Part shown: positions 33,731 to 42,622 of the stretch, piece by piece | Layout: the number at the start of each line of letters is the position of its first letter | Position numbering within the stretch: the stretch's first letter is position 1 | Assembly: GCF_012952295.1 (NCBI RefSeq) | Contig: NZ_JABBCH010000008.1 | Coordinates: 112,700-176,699 of the forward strand | Direction of reading: 5' to 3' | Length of the DNA stretch: 64,000 nucleotides | Source of the DNA: Crystallibacter degradans | GTDB taxonomy: Bacteria; Actinomycetota; Actinomycetes; Actinomycetales; Micrococcaceae | Position numbers and translations under genes: made by a program | The notes under the pieces: generated by a model | Database searches by the model: none | Seen by the model: only the letters and a program-made list of their open reading frames with translations | What the model was told of the DNA's origin: nothing

Positions 33731-34660
33731 CTACGCCTTCACAGTGGCCGGGCGGACGCGTGCATCCAGCAGCGCGTAGCCCAGGTCAATGAGGATGTTC
33801 AGGACAAAGATTGCAATGGCGGTCAACAGGACCGCTGCCTGCAGGACCGCGAAGTCGCGCTGCAGGATGGAGTCGATCATGAGCTTGCCGATGCCTGGCC
33901 AACCAAAGATGGTTTCCACCACTACCGCGCCGTTGACCAGGCCCACGGTCAGATCGCCCGCCACGGTCAGCGCCGGGGCGGCGGCGTTGCGCAGTGCATG
34001 GTGGGTGACCACCCGCACGTCGCCGGCGCCCTTGCTGCGGGCCAGCTTGATATACGGTTCGGACAACGCGGACACCATGGCGCCCCGGACAATCTGGACC
34101 AACACACCAAACGGCCGCAACAGCAACGTCGCGATGGGCAACACCCAGGCCGACGCACCGCCGACACCGGAGGTCGGCAACCAACCCAGCGTGATGGCAA
34201 AAATCCAGATGCCGACAATGGCGAGCCAGAAGTCCGGGATGGAGGCCGCGGCCATGGAGACGAAACTGGAGATACGGTCGGCGATGCCGTTGGGCTTCAA
34301 CGCTGCCCAACAACCGACGATCACGGCCAGGACGATGGCCAGCACCATGGTAGTGGCGGCCAACTGCAGGGTGGCCGGGAAAGCCCGCAGCGCCATGGCG
34401 GCCGCGGACTCCCCCGTCCTGAGGGACTCACCGAAGTCCAACCTGAGGACCCCGCCGAAGTAATCGGCCATCTGTGTCAGCAGCGGTTGGTCCAGACCGT
34501 GGCGGGCGGTAAAGTCCGCCCGCATCTGATCTGTGGCGTTCAACGGCAAGTACAGGTTTGCCGGATTACCGGTCAGTCGGGCAAGCGCGAACACTCCCAC
34601 GATCACAGCCACCAACGGCAACGCGCTGGAGAGGATTCGCTTTCTCAGGTAGACCAGCAT
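33731..34660 (-). CDS. ABC transporter permease (DppB/OppB-like)
   Basis: This 309-residue permease has six helices, the first at residues 8-28 (LSSALPLVAVIVGVFALARL), the family's long extracytoplasmic loop with YFGGVLRLDFGESL, and the EAA loop (KLARSKGAGDVRVVTHHALR) at about residue 200. It follows the binding-protein gene by 31 bases and precedes the DppC-like subunit by nine. Together with the ATPases it makes a complete importer. Confidence 0.93.
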   Translation of the reverse strand: MLVYLRKRILSSALPLVAVIVGVFALARLTGNPANLYLPLNATDQMRADFTARHGLDQPLLTQMADYFGGVLRLDFGESLRTGESAAAMALRAFPATLQLAATTMVLAIVLAVIVGCWAALKPNGIADRISSFVSMAAASIPDFWLAIVGIWIFAITLGWLPTSGVGGASAWVLPIATLLLRPFGVLVQIVRGAMVSALSEPYIKLARSKGAGDVRVVTHHALRNAAAPALTVAGDLTVGLVNGAVVVETIFGWPGIGKLMIDSILQRDFAVLQAAVLLTAIAIFVLNILIDLGYALLDARVRPATVKA

Positions 34661-34691
34661 GGTTTCGTTCCTCGTTTCCCTGCTGTCGTTT

Positions 34692-36266
34692 TCAGCTCGC
34701 CGGTGTCATCTCGGTCAGGCGCAACTCGTCGCCCGAGGATGAGTTCGGCGTGTAGTTGATGGCTGCGGACTTGCCCAGGATGCCTGTCTGATGGGCGATG
34801 GTCGCGAACTGCACAACGTTCTCATTCTGGTAAGTGAAGATATCTTCGTAGGCCTGCTGCCGGTCAGCGCCGGAAGTCTTGCCTGCTTCAAGCAGCCGCT
34901 GGTCGAACTCATCCGTTCCGAAGGAGCTTTGGGCACCGTCGCTGAGCATGTACTGCTCAACGGTGAAGGCGGCGTCACCGGCCTGGTTGCCGTGCTGGAT
35001 CAGCAGCGCGATCGGACCCTGGTCCTCAACGAATGGCCGGATCTGGTACTGCAGGTGCTGCGACGTTTCGGTCATCTTCAGCTCAACGTTCAGGCCTGCC
35101 TGGGCCAGCTGTTCCTGCAACACCTGGGACAGCTCGGTGACCTTGGGGAACTGCGCGTTGCGGGCTACCAGGGTGATCTTGGTATCGACCGGCACGCCGT
35201 CAGCCTTGGCTTCAGCGACAAGCGCCTTAGCCTTCTCAAGATCGAAAGGCCAGGCCTCCAACGATGCGTTGTGTCCCACGACTCCTTCAGGGATCAGCTG
35301 AGCTGCAACCTTGTCCTTGTTCTGGTACAGGCTGGCGACGATGCCTTCCTTGTCGATGGCGTAGTTGATGGCCTGACGGACACGGATATCATCGAGCGGT
35401 GCCGTATCGCCACTGAGCCGCAGACCGATCGTCTCGTTATTCGGGTAGTTCACGCCGAGATCTCCGGCGCCGTCATCCGGTCCCAAGCCCATGGCAATGT
35501 CGGCTTCGCCGCTCGTTACCATGGCCGCGCGGACAGTGCCCTCGCCACGCCACTGGTACTCCGCCTTGGGGAAGGCGGGCGCCTCGCCCCAGTAACCGTC
35601 CCAGGTGCTCAGCGTGATCTTTTGGCCAGCATCCCACTGCTCGATCTTGTAGGGACCGGTGCCGATCGGTTCCCGGACTTTCTCGGTGTCGCTGGTGGAA
35701 GTCGGCACTACTTCGAGGAAGGACAACCGCAGCGGAAGAATGGGGTCCGGTTCCGGCGTCGTGACGGTCAGTGTTGTAGCGTCTACTGCCTCGACCTCCA
35801 GATCGGTGTCCCCGAAGACGTACCCTTCGACGTTGCAGCCGAGGTCGGAGTTAACAGCGCGGTCAATCGTGTACGCGGCCGCTTCCGCATTGAAGTCGGT
35901 CCCGTCCTGGAACTTCACATCATCGCGAAGCTTCAGGGTCCATTCGGTGTCCGAGGTCGCTTCCCACTCGGTTGCCAGCAGCGGCTCGAGTTCGCCGGTA
36001 GTCGGATTGCGCTCGATAAGGGGCTGGGTGACGTTGGACCGAACAACCACACCGGTCGAGGTCAGGTTTGCTTCGCAAGCCTCCAAAGTGGGCGGCTCTT
36101 GCTGCAGGACCACGCGGAGGGTGTCCGACGCGGCGCCGGCGGTAGCACCGGCGGTGTCCTCTGAGTTGGCTACGGAGCAGCCGCTCAGAAGCAAAGCGGA
36201 CCCGGCAACGACGACGGGTATCTGCAGCCTGAGCTGCCGTTTGGCGGATGGTGAAGAAGACATCAT
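34692..36266 (-). CDS. ABC transporter substrate-binding lipoprotein, family 5
   Basis: This 524-residue lipoprotein is a cluster C (SBP_bac_5) binding protein. Lipobox LLLSGC has Cys about 30, then an Ala/Thr linker. The fold begins DTLRVVLQQEPPTLEAC and has IGTGPYKIEQWDAGQKIT, VRQAINYAIDKEGIVASLY and a C-terminal LTEMTPAS. Despite the dipeptide/oligopeptide name, members bind peptides, sugars, nickel and organic molecules. Placement in the glucarate cluster suggests a sugar-acid or plant-derived ligand. It is the first gene of the six-gene operon; AAGGA is five bases before the first of two ATGs. Confidence 0.9.
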   Translation of the reverse strand: MMSSSPSAKRQLRLQIPVVVAGSALLLSGCSVANSEDTAGATAGAASDTLRVVLQQEPPTLEACEANLTSTGVVVRSNVTQPLIERNPTTGELEPLLATEWEATSDTEWTLKLRDDVKFQDGTDFNAEAAAYTIDRAVNSDLGCNVEGYVFGDTDLEVEAVDATTLTVTTPEPDPILPLRLSFLEVVPTSTSDTEKVREPIGTGPYKIEQWDAGQKITLSTWDGYWGEAPAFPKAEYQWRGEGTVRAAMVTSGEADIAMGLGPDDGAGDLGVNYPNNETIGLRLSGDTAPLDDIRVRQAINYAIDKEGIVASLYQNKDKVAAQLIPEGVVGHNASLEAWPFDLEKAKALVAEAKADGVPVDTKITLVARNAQFPKVTELSQVLQEQLAQAGLNVELKMTETSQHLQYQIRPFVEDQGPIALLIQHGNQAGDAAFTVEQYMLSDGAQSSFGTDEFDQRLLEAGKTSGADRQQAYEDIFTYQNENVVQFATIAHQTGILGKSAAINYTPNSSSGDELRLTEMTPAS

Positions 36267-36480
36267 TGGATTCCTTCGGGTCTAAGCACTGCACTCGGTT
36301 CGTTGTCTACGTATGAAGCTCACGTCTGTGCTGGTGATCATCAGCTTGTGGCCCCGAACGCCACCCGTCAAGAAGCACTTTTTCTGTGAACGGCCGCCAA
36401 AACGGCACCCGGCCTTGACATTGCCTGTGATCCAGCCCACTGTTCCGCATGATTCCGGGGATTTTTGCGTCAGTGTCCCT

Positions 36481-36535
36481 ATCAATGCGCCCAGCGTATT
36501 GATTCATGCAATTTCCGAGTTGGACGCGCATCGAT
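36481..36535. promoter_or_regulatory. Operator/promoter module, copy 2 (transporter / dehydrogenase)
   Basis: This is the second copy of the module at 26381-26435: ATCAATGCGC at 36481-36490, TTGGAC at 36520-36525 and GCGCATCGAT at 36526-36535, with identical 45-base spacing between half-sites. TTACTG lies 18 bases after TTGGAC, so a transcript would start within a few bases of the ATG at 36558, giving a leaderless message. It sits in the divergent region between the ABC operon and the second dehydrogenase gene. Confidence 0.65.
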
Positions 36536-36557
36536 TCGCATCATTACTGTCCAACTC

Positions 36558-37508
36558 ATGACGACAACCAAAGCAGTGCTGCAGGTAGGTCCATTGATGC
36601 CCGCCGTTCAGGATTCGATCACCACCGAGTACGGGGCCGTACGCCTGCCGGACAACGCAGATGAGCGTGCTACGTTCCTCGCAGCCAGAGGCGCTGAATT
36701 CGGCGTCGCCGTGACATCGGGTCGATTCGGTGTAGGCACTGAACTCATGCAACATCTGCCGAACCTGCGCGCCGTGGTGAACTTCGGCGTTGGCTATGAC
36801 ACCACCGATGTGGCCCAGGCTGCCGAGCGCGGGATCGCTGTCAGCAACACCCCGGACGTTCTCAATGACTGTGTCGCCGATACCGCCCTCGCACTTTACC
36901 TGGATGTCCTCCGCAGGATCAGCACCGCGGACCGATATGTCCGTCGAGGCGATTGGCTAAGCAAGGGCAACTTCCCGCTGGCAACCAAAGCCAGCGGGAA
37001 GCGCGTCGGCATTGTCGGCCTCGGCCGCATCGGCAAAGTCATCGCGCGCCGGCTGGAAGGCTTCGATTGCCTCATCTCGTACCACAACCGCCGTCCCGTC
37101 GACGGCGTCCCATACGAATACCGGGACTCGCTCATTGATCTCGCCCGGGACTCCGATGTCCTCATCGTGGCGGCCGCGGGCGGGCCCGACTCCGCCGGAC
37201 TGATCAACGCAGACGTTATCGATGCCCTGGGCCGCGATGGATACCTGATCAACATCGCCCGCGGTAGCGTGGTCGACGAGACCGCCCTCGTCGCCGCATT
37301 GGCCAAGGGAAAACTGGCCGGCGCCGGACTCGATGTCTTCGCCGAAGAGCCCAAGGTCCCCGTGGAGCTACTGGGGCTGGATAACGTCGTCGTCCTCCCG
37401 CATTTGGGCAGCGGCACCCATGAAACCCGCGCCGACATGGCACAACTGACCCTGGCTAACCTCAAGCGATTCCTGGACGACGGCACCTTGGAAACTCCCG
37501 TCCAATAA
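36558..37508 (+). CDS. D-2-hydroxyacid dehydrogenase, second copy
   Basis: This 316-residue enzyme belongs to the D-isomer-specific 2-hydroxyacid dehydrogenase family (GhrB/glyoxylate-hydroxypyruvate reductase-like). The cofactor motif is VGIVGLGRIGKVIARRL, the substrate Arg lies in INIARGSVVDETAL and the catalytic His in VVVLPHLGSGTHETR. It differs clearly from the copy at 28767. No Shine-Dalgarno precedes ATG 36558 and the predicted promoter ends close to it, so it is probably leaderless. It shares the LysR-type operator module with kdgD and is followed after 32 bp by a universal stress protein gene. Confidence 0.92.
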   Translation: MTTTKAVLQVGPLMPAVQDSITTEYGAVRLPDNADERATFLAARGAEFGVAVTSGRFGVGTELMQHLPNLRAVVNFGVGYDTTDVAQAAERGIAVSNTPDVLNDCVADTALALYLDVLRRISTADRYVRRGDWLSKGNFPLATKASGKRVGIVGLGRIGKVIARRLEGFDCLISYHNRRPVDGVPYEYRDSLIDLARDSDVLIVAAAGGPDSAGLINADVIDALGRDGYLINIARGSVVDETALVAALAKGKLAGAGLDVFAEEPKVPVELLGLDNVVVLPHLGSGTHETRADMAQLTLANLKRFLDDGTLETPVQ

Positions 37509-37540
37509 CCTCCCGCATCCACCAGCAAACAGGAGTAGAC

Positions 37541-37936
37541 ATGAGTGTTGCCGTTGGCTTCGTTCCCACCGACGAAGGACGCATTGCGCTGCAGAGTGCA
37601 ATTGATGAGGCTGCCCTCCGCGGCACCAATCTGAGGATCCTCGGCCCCGCTCAAGCGGAGAATACGCCGGCCGCCCAGGCAGAACTGGCGGTAGCCCTGA
37701 AGCGAGCCGCGGACCTTGGCGTACAGGCAGCGGTCCGGGACATGGAGGGCGACGACGATCCGGGCGACCTCATCGTTGACGTCTCCTTTGAAGACGACGT
37801 CGATCTGGTCGTTATCGGTGTCCGCCGCCGTTCCCGGGTGGGCAAGCTGATTCTTGGCAGCACAGCCCAGCGGATCATTCTCGAAGCCGGGTGCCCCGTC
37901 CACGCGGTCAAACCCCCAGTCGGCCCGCGCGGCTGA
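37541..37936 (+). CDS. Universal stress protein
   Basis: This 131-residue protein has the single UspA alpha/beta fold. The ATP-binding motif G-2x-G-9x-G(S/T) appears in IGVRRRSRVGKLILGST near residues 94-110, followed by ILEAGCPVHAV. AGGAG precedes the ATG at seven bases. It follows the second dehydrogenase after 32 bp and is probably in the same transcript. USPs in catabolic operons are frequent in actinobacteria and likely sense energy or nucleotide state; no direct role in the pathway can be read. Confidence 0.92.
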   Translation: MSVAVGFVPTDEGRIALQSAIDEAALRGTNLRILGPAQAENTPAAQAELAVALKRAADLGVQAAVRDMEGDDDPGDLIVDVSFEDDVDLVVIGVRRRSRVGKLILGSTAQRIILEAGCPVHAVKPPVGPRG

Positions 37937-38065
37937 CGGAGCCTCTGCCGGACCCGCCGACAGCTTCCGCCCCTCCTAGTCTGTCTGCATATGAAGACGA
38001 CTGCGCCAGACCAACCCTTTCCGCTAAAGTATCGTCAACGGTCATCTTCACGGGAAGGAGCCCGC

Positions 38066-38884
38066 ATGAGCGCACCTTCGGCGGCACCAGTTCGGGCGAG
38101 TACGACGCCCCTCAGCGGCATTCGTGAAGTGAAGTCTGCGGCACGAACTGTGGAAGTTCTTGAGTTCCTTGCTGCACGGCGCAACCAGCCAGTGACCATC
38201 CGGGAACTCTGCGAGCAGCTGTCCGCGCCGCGCAGCAGCATCTATGCACTCCTGCGCACTCTCACTGACCTGGGATGGGTCCGTACGGATCCGACCCGAT
38301 CGATGTACAGCATCGGTATCAGGGCACTCCTCGCCGGCACCACCTATCTGGATACGGATCCGCTGTTGCGAATCGTGCAGCCGCACCTCGAGGAGCTCGG
38401 CAAACGCCTGGGCGAGACGGTGCACTACGGCAGGCTGGATGGCTCCGACATGGTCTATCTCGCCACGCAGGAATCCCCCGCTTACGAACGAAAATCCAAC
38501 CGCGTCGGCCGCCGGCTTCCGGCTTATGCAACATCGCTTGGCAAAGCGGTGCTGGCAAACATTGGCCCCGATCTGGAAGCCCACTTGCCGGAGAAGTTGC
38601 TGCCCTTGACTCCGCACACCATCACCTCGCGTCGAAGGCTCAAGACAGATCTGGAGGCCAGCAGGAAGCGGGGCTACGCCATCGACCACGAAGAGAACAC
38701 CCTGGGCTTACGCTGCTTCGGGGTCGGTCTGAACCTGGATGACGGTGGCGGCGACGCCTTAAGCTGTTCGGTACCCTTAGAGCGTCTGACCCCGCCCCGG
38801 CAGCAAGAAATCGTGGCCGAGCTCATTGCGACTGCAACAATCATGCGAAAAATCGTCCGCAGTCTCGACGGCCTGCTCCGCTAA
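38066..38884 (+). CDS. IclR-family transcriptional regulator
   Basis: This 272-residue regulator has the IclR winged helix (REVKSAARTVEVLEFLAARR, RELCEQLSAPRSSIYALLRTL) and the C-terminal effector domain with LGLRCFGVGLNL and the hydrophobic RLPAYATSLGKAVLAN. GGAAGGAG precedes ATG 38066 at five bases; an earlier ATG at 37991 lacks one. It lies between the sugar-acid island and the aldehyde dehydrogenase gene, and a perfect palindrome at 38969 stands in front of that gene. It may therefore control the dehydrogenase, the island, or both. Confidence 0.92.
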   Translation: MSAPSAAPVRASTTPLSGIREVKSAARTVEVLEFLAARRNQPVTIRELCEQLSAPRSSIYALLRTLTDLGWVRTDPTRSMYSIGIRALLAGTTYLDTDPLLRIVQPHLEELGKRLGETVHYGRLDGSDMVYLATQESPAYERKSNRVGRRLPAYATSLGKAVLANIGPDLEAHLPEKLLPLTPHTITSRRRLKTDLEASRKRGYAIDHEENTLGLRCFGVGLNLDDGGGDALSCSVPLERLTPPRQQEIVAELIATATIMRKIVRSLDGLLR

Positions 38885-38968
38885 CTCGACAGCCCGCCCG
38901 GCCCCGACGGGACGCGACACCGTGACCGGTTTCACAAAATCGGCCTTTCGCGACATGATTACAGCATG

Positions 38969-38992
38969 GCCGGAAATAATGTAATTTCCGGC
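38969..38992. promoter_or_regulatory. Perfect palindromic operator before the aldehyde dehydrogenase gene
   Basis: GCCGGAAAT and ATTTCCGGC, each nine bases, are perfectly inverted around the six-base spacer AATGTA. It is 30 bases upstream of the GTG at 39022 and in a locally A+T-rich patch. The IclR regulator just upstream is the obvious candidate to bind it. Confidence 0.6.
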
Positions 38993-39021
38993 GTGCCGTT
39001 GATCAGATAGGAGCCCTGGCC

Positions 39022-40428
39022 GTGACAGCTACGACCAACACCGCCTCATCCACGAAGACCGCTTACCGGGTGCTGAATCCGGCCACTGGTGAGGTGGTTG
39101 AAGAATTCCCGACTGCCACCGACGCGGATATCCAGGACGCACTCGCGGCAGCCCAGGAAGCCTTCCAGTCCTGGAAGGACGTGCCGATCACCGAGCGCGC
39201 CAAAGTGGTAGCCCGCATCGCGGAGCTGTTCACCGAGCGCGCCGACGAGCTGGCCGCCATCATTACCGAAGAAATGGGCAAGCCCATCGGCGAGTCCAAG
39301 GACGAAGCCGAGTTCTGCACGGACATTTTCAACTACTTCGCCACTGAGGGCCCGAGCCTCGTGGCGGACCAGGAGATCAAGGCCATCGGCGGTGGCCGCG
39401 CCATGATCCAGAAGCTCCCCGTCGGACCGCTGCTCGGCATCATGCCGTGGAACTACCCGTACTACCAGGTGGCCCGCTTCGCCGCGCCGAACTTGATGCT
39501 CGGCAACACCATCGTCCTCAAGCACGCGGAGAACTGCCCCAAGTCCGCCTTGGCCATCCAGAAGATCATGGACGACGCCGGCCTGCCGAAGGGCGCCTAC
39601 GTTAACGTCTTCGCCACGCATGACCAGGTTGCGGAGATCATTGCCGACCCGCGCATCCAGGGCGTCTCCCTGACCGGTTCGGAGCGGGCCGGTGCTGCCA
39701 TCGGCGAGATCGCCGGCCGCAACCTCAAGAAGGCCGTCCTCGAACTCGGCGGCTCGGACCCGTACGTGGTCCTGGACTCGGCCGACATCAAGGCGGCCGC
39801 GGGTCAGGCGTGGGATACCCGGATGGAAAACACCGGCCAGGCCTGCAACTCGAACAAGCGCATGATTGTCATGGAGGACATCTATGACGACTTCGTCGCC
39901 GAACTGACCGAGCGCGCCAAGAACATGAAGCCCGGCAACCCGGCCGAGGGCGCCGAGAATACCTTCGGCCCGCTTTCGTCGCGCGTCGCAGCGGAAGGCC
40001 TCGCTGAACAGTTGAAGGATGCGGTGAACAAGGGCGCTAAGGTCCACGCCGGCGGCGAGCTGGTGGACGGCCCGGGCTCTTACCTTGCTCCCACAGTGCT
40101 GACCGGTGTGACCAAGGAAATGCGCGCCTACAAGGAAGAGCTCTTCGGCCCGGTCGCCGTGGTCTACAAGGTCTCCAGCGACGAGGAGGCCATTGCCCTG
40201 GCCAACGACACCGACTACGGCCTCGGCGGTACCGTCTTCTCCACCGATGAGGAACGCGCCCGCAGGATAGCCCAGCGCCTGGAGGTCGGCATGGCCAACG
40301 TCAACGGCGTCGGCGAGGGTGCGGACATTCCGTTCGGCGGCGTCAAGCGCTCCGGCTTCGGCCGCGAACTCGGCCCGCTCGGCATGGATGAATTCGTCAA
40401 CAAGCGCCTCTTCTACATCGCCGACTGA
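39022..40428 (+). CDS. NAD(P)-dependent aldehyde dehydrogenase (succinate/oxoglutarate semialdehyde type)
   Basis: This 468-residue enzyme oxidises an aldehyde to its acid. It shows the ALDH sequence [18 protein letters not shown], the cofactor loop [12 protein letters not shown], catalytic Glu in [11 protein letters not shown] and catalytic Cys in [11 protein letters not shown]. It resembles actinobacterial GabD1-type succinate-semialdehyde dehydrogenases. KdgD releases 2-oxoglutarate semialdehyde, and no other dehydrogenase for it is in the island, so this gene may complete the glucarate route to 2-oxoglutarate; that is inference. GTG 39022 follows AGGAG by nine bases. Confidence 0.9.
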   Translation: MTATTNTASSTKTAYRVLNPATGEVVEEFPTATDADIQDALAAAQEAFQSWKDVPITERAKVVARIAELFTERADELAAIITEEMGKPIGESKDEAEFCTDIFNYFATEGPSLVADQEIKAIGGGRAMIQKLPVGPLLGIMPWNYPYYQVARFAAPNLMLGNTIVLKHAENCPKSALAIQKIMDDAGLPKGAYVNVFATHDQVAEIIADPRIQGVSLTGSERAGAAIGEIAGRNLKKAVLELGGSDPYVVLDSADIKAAAGQAWDTRMENTGQACNSNKRMIVMEDIYDDFVAELTERAKNMKPGNPAEGAENTFGPLSSRVAAEGLAEQLKDAVNKGAKVHAGGELVDGPGSYLAPTVLTGVTKEMRAYKEELFGPVAVVYKVSSDEEAIALANDTDYGLGGTVFSTDEERARRIAQRLEVGMANVNGVGEGADIPFGGVKRSGFGRELGPLGMDEFVNKRLFYIAD

Positions 40429-40449
40429 CACCGTCAACGGGCAAATAGA

Positions 40450-40505
40450 GTACGACGCCGGCACAAGGGTGGGCCGAAAAACTCACCCAAGTGCCGGCGT
40501 CGTAC
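40450..40505. terminator. Terminator hairpin after the aldehyde dehydrogenase gene
   Basis: GTACGACGCCGGCAC (40450-40464) pairs perfectly with GTGCCGGCGTCGTAC (40491-40505). Inside, GGGTG pairs with CACCC. It lies 21 bases after the stop. No T-tract follows, but the 15-bp stem is strong. The GACGCC/GGCGTC ends recur in other hairpins of this window. Confidence 0.75.
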
Positions 40506-40552
40506 GTTGCTGCTGCCGGCCTTTTCTGCGTCCGATAAACTGAGTGACCATC

Positions 40553-40939
40553 ATGAGCATCCCCACAAGCAGTCCGAAGTCAGTACGCATCGACGCCTGG
40601 CTGTGGGCCATCCGCGCCTACAAAACGCGCTCCGCCGCTACGGCTGCTTGCCGGGCTGGGCATGTGCGCCTGAACGGGAATCCAGCCAAGGCCTCCCAGG
40701 CCGTGGTGCCCGGCGATACCCTCCGGGTGCGCCAGCCGGGCTACGAACGCATTCTCGAAGTCCGGCAGCTGATCGCCAAGCGCGTCGGGGCCGAAGCCGC
40801 CTCGCACTGCTACACCGACCACACGCCGGAGCGGCCGCCCACGCCGTCGCTCCGCATCCCGCAGCGCGACCGCGGCACCGGCCGGCCTACCAAGAAGGAC
40901 CGCCGCGAACTGGAGCGGCTCCGCGGCCACCGCGGCTGA
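40553..40939 (+). CDS. S4 domain RNA-binding protein (HslR-like)
   Basis: This 128-residue basic protein has an N-terminal S4 domain, VRIDAWLWAIRAYKTRSAAT at about residues 10-29 and AGHVRLNGNPAKASQAVVPG, which binds structured RNA. A basic C-terminal tail follows (RPTKKDRRELERLRGHRG). This is the pattern of the heat-shock-related ribosome-rescue factor HslR/Hsp15, which acts on stalled 50S subunits. No ribosome-binding site precedes either GTG 40544 or ATG 40553; GATAAACT just upstream could be a -10 giving a leaderless mRNA. Confidence 0.87.
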   Translation: MSIPTSSPKSVRIDAWLWAIRAYKTRSAATAACRAGHVRLNGNPAKASQAVVPGDTLRVRQPGYERILEVRQLIAKRVGAEAASHCYTDHTPERPPTPSLRIPQRDRGTGRPTKKDRRELERLRGHRG

Positions 40940-41006
40940 GCAATGTGACGATTCTCCGCGACCCGCTGCCACCCGGCGCGTTCCACCTCAGCCACTGCCA
41001 CCCAGC

Positions 41007-42059
41007 TCAAACGGTCTTGCGCCGCAGGAAGTCCACACTCCGGGACAGGACGAGCTGTGCGGCCCTGCTGTCCAGCTTGAACTGGTATTCGTGGCCGAGT
41101 GCCGGCTCGTACCCGGCCGGGAAAAACAACGTCTCGATGTCGGCTCCTTGGTCGCTGAGCGCTTCGGCAAGCGCGAGGGAATGCGGCAGCAGTGGATCCG
41201 CGTTGCCGGCGGTCACAAACGCGGGCGGGAAGTCCGCTCCGACACGGCCGGTGATGGACGCGAGATCCACCTGCGGCATGGCCAGGTAGTTCCTGGAACC
41301 GGTGTAGGCCCACATCACCGTCCGCAGGAAGCCGTTGCCCATGCCGCCCTTGGCGCTTTTGATGGACAGATCGAACCCGCCGCAATGCAGCAGCACCGCA
41401 CGAAGTTCCGACAGACGGATGGGGGCGGGGATGCCCAGCTTCGCAGCGTAGTCGGCATCGGTGATCAGCAGCGCAAGTTGGGCGGCAATCTGGGCACCGG
41501 CGGAATCGCCGGCCAGCACCAGCCGTTCCGCGTCCACCCGCAGCCGTTCTGCATGCTGCTGCAGATAGGTCAGGGCGGCAGCTGCTTGGCGGACGGGTTC
41601 GGGGTATTTCTGCGCCTGGGCCAGAGAATAGCCGACGCCAACAGTAGTAAAACCGTAAGAAGCAAGGATCCGCAGGTAGTTGGCCACGTCCTCCTTACTC
41701 CCGGAAACCCAAGCCCCGCCATGAAGCCAGACGATGGTCGGCAGCCCCCGGGCTGTGTCGGCACGATCCGGATAGTAGACGTCCAGGTAGGCGCTGTCGC
41801 TGCTGTCCAGATACTGCTCATGGAGGACCTCCGAAATGCCCTCCGGCACGTGCCTGGCCATCTCGCGCGAGACCCGGCGCCAGTTCCGGTCGAACATAGT
41901 CCGGATCAGCAGTACGGCCGGCTTCGGACTAACCAGGCTCCAGGAAAACAGCGACACCACCAGTGCGCCAAGCACACCGGCGACGACGGCGAGAACCCGT
42001 AAACCTGACGGCAGCCGCCGGGCTACGGCCGCCTGGAGGGAGAGTTCATCCGCACTCAT
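41007..42059 (-). CDS. Alpha/beta hydrolase (hormone-sensitive lipase-like), membrane anchored
   Basis: This 350-residue esterase has an N-terminal membrane segment (LRVLAVVAGVLGALVVSLFSW at about 20-40) that probably anchors the catalytic domain outside the membrane. The domain shows HGGAW (oxyanion hole), the nucleophile in GDSAG, Asp in GNADPLLP and a His in GHEYQFK. These mark the hormone-sensitive-lipase/carboxylesterase family. The substrate is unknown; acyl or aryl esters are likely. It is a single gene between divergent and convergent neighbours. Confidence 0.88.
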   Translation of the reverse strand: MSADELSLQAAVARRLPSGLRVLAVVAGVLGALVVSLFSWSLVSPKPAVLLIRTMFDRNWRRVSREMARHVPEGISEVLHEQYLDSSDSAYLDVYYPDRADTARGLPTIVWLHGGAWVSGSKEDVANYLRILASYGFTTVGVGYSLAQAQKYPEPVRQAAAALTYLQQHAERLRVDAERLVLAGDSAGAQIAAQLALLITDADYAAKLGIPAPIRLSELRAVLLHCGGFDLSIKSAKGGMGNGFLRTVMWAYTGSRNYLAMPQVDLASITGRVGADFPPAFVTAGNADPLLPHSLALAEALSDQGADIETLFFPAGYEPALGHEYQFKLDSRAAQLVLSRSVDFLRRKTV

Positions 42060-42121
42060 GCTTCATTATGAACGAGGCCGGGGCCGCCGGATAGCTCTTA
42101 TAACGTCCCTGTAATGCGGCC

Positions 42122-42589
42122 CTACTCCACCACAAAAAGATTCAGCCGGACGGCATCCGGGTGCCGCTCTCCTGTCCCGACAATGATCTTTGACCCAAGC
42201 CACGCCCAACGTTCGCCAGCCGAGCTCAGCCGCGGACTGCAGCGGAAATAAATCCGCTCCGGCGGCACCGACTCGCCCCGGACCAGCGAGGCAATGTCTT
42301 CCGCCGAACCCGAGCGCAAACCGAAGTTCGAGACGTAGATGCGGTCGCCGTCGTTGGTCTCGATGGCGTATTGCGCCTGCAGCTCGGTGACCGTCTCGGA
42401 CTTGAGGATCTGGAAGTCGGCGCCGGCCGGAAGCACTTTGCCGCTCAAGGCCGGGCCCTGCACCGTACCGCCGATGATAGGGATGATCCGCCGGTGCCCC
42501 TCGGCAGTTTCGCCGACTTCGACCGGCTGCCCGACGGCGACGTCGATAGTGGCCAGGAAGGACAGGTTGGGTGTCTGGGGAGTGGTCAT
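42122..42589 (-). CDS. DUF3237 family protein
   Basis: This 155-residue protein matches DUF3237, a beta-rich lipocalin-like fold: LATIDVAVGQPVEVG, HRRIIPIIGGTVQG, AQYAIETNDGDRIYVSN and YFRCSPRLSSAG. Related proteins occur near aromatic-acid and ester-degradation genes, but the function is unknown. I prefer ATG 42589 because the fold begins right after it; a TTG start at 42634 adds 15 residues and reaches toward the small RNA element. Neither start has a good ribosome-binding site. Confidence 0.82.
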   Translation of the reverse strand: MTTPQTPNLSFLATIDVAVGQPVEVGETAEGHRRIIPIIGGTVQGPALSGKVLPAGADFQILKSETVTELQAQYAIETNDGDRIYVSNFGLRSGSAEDIASLVRGESVPPERIYFRCSPRLSSAGERWAWLGSKIIVGTGERHPDAVRLNLFVVE

Positions 42590-42622
42590 GGAAAGAGACG
42601 ATACCAAGGCCGCAAAGGGATA

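Noticed and set aside
39046..40464. 472-codon minus-strand open frame
   Set aside because: Antisense to the aldehyde dehydrogenase with its catalytic Cys and Glu motifs; only a reflection of its codon bias.
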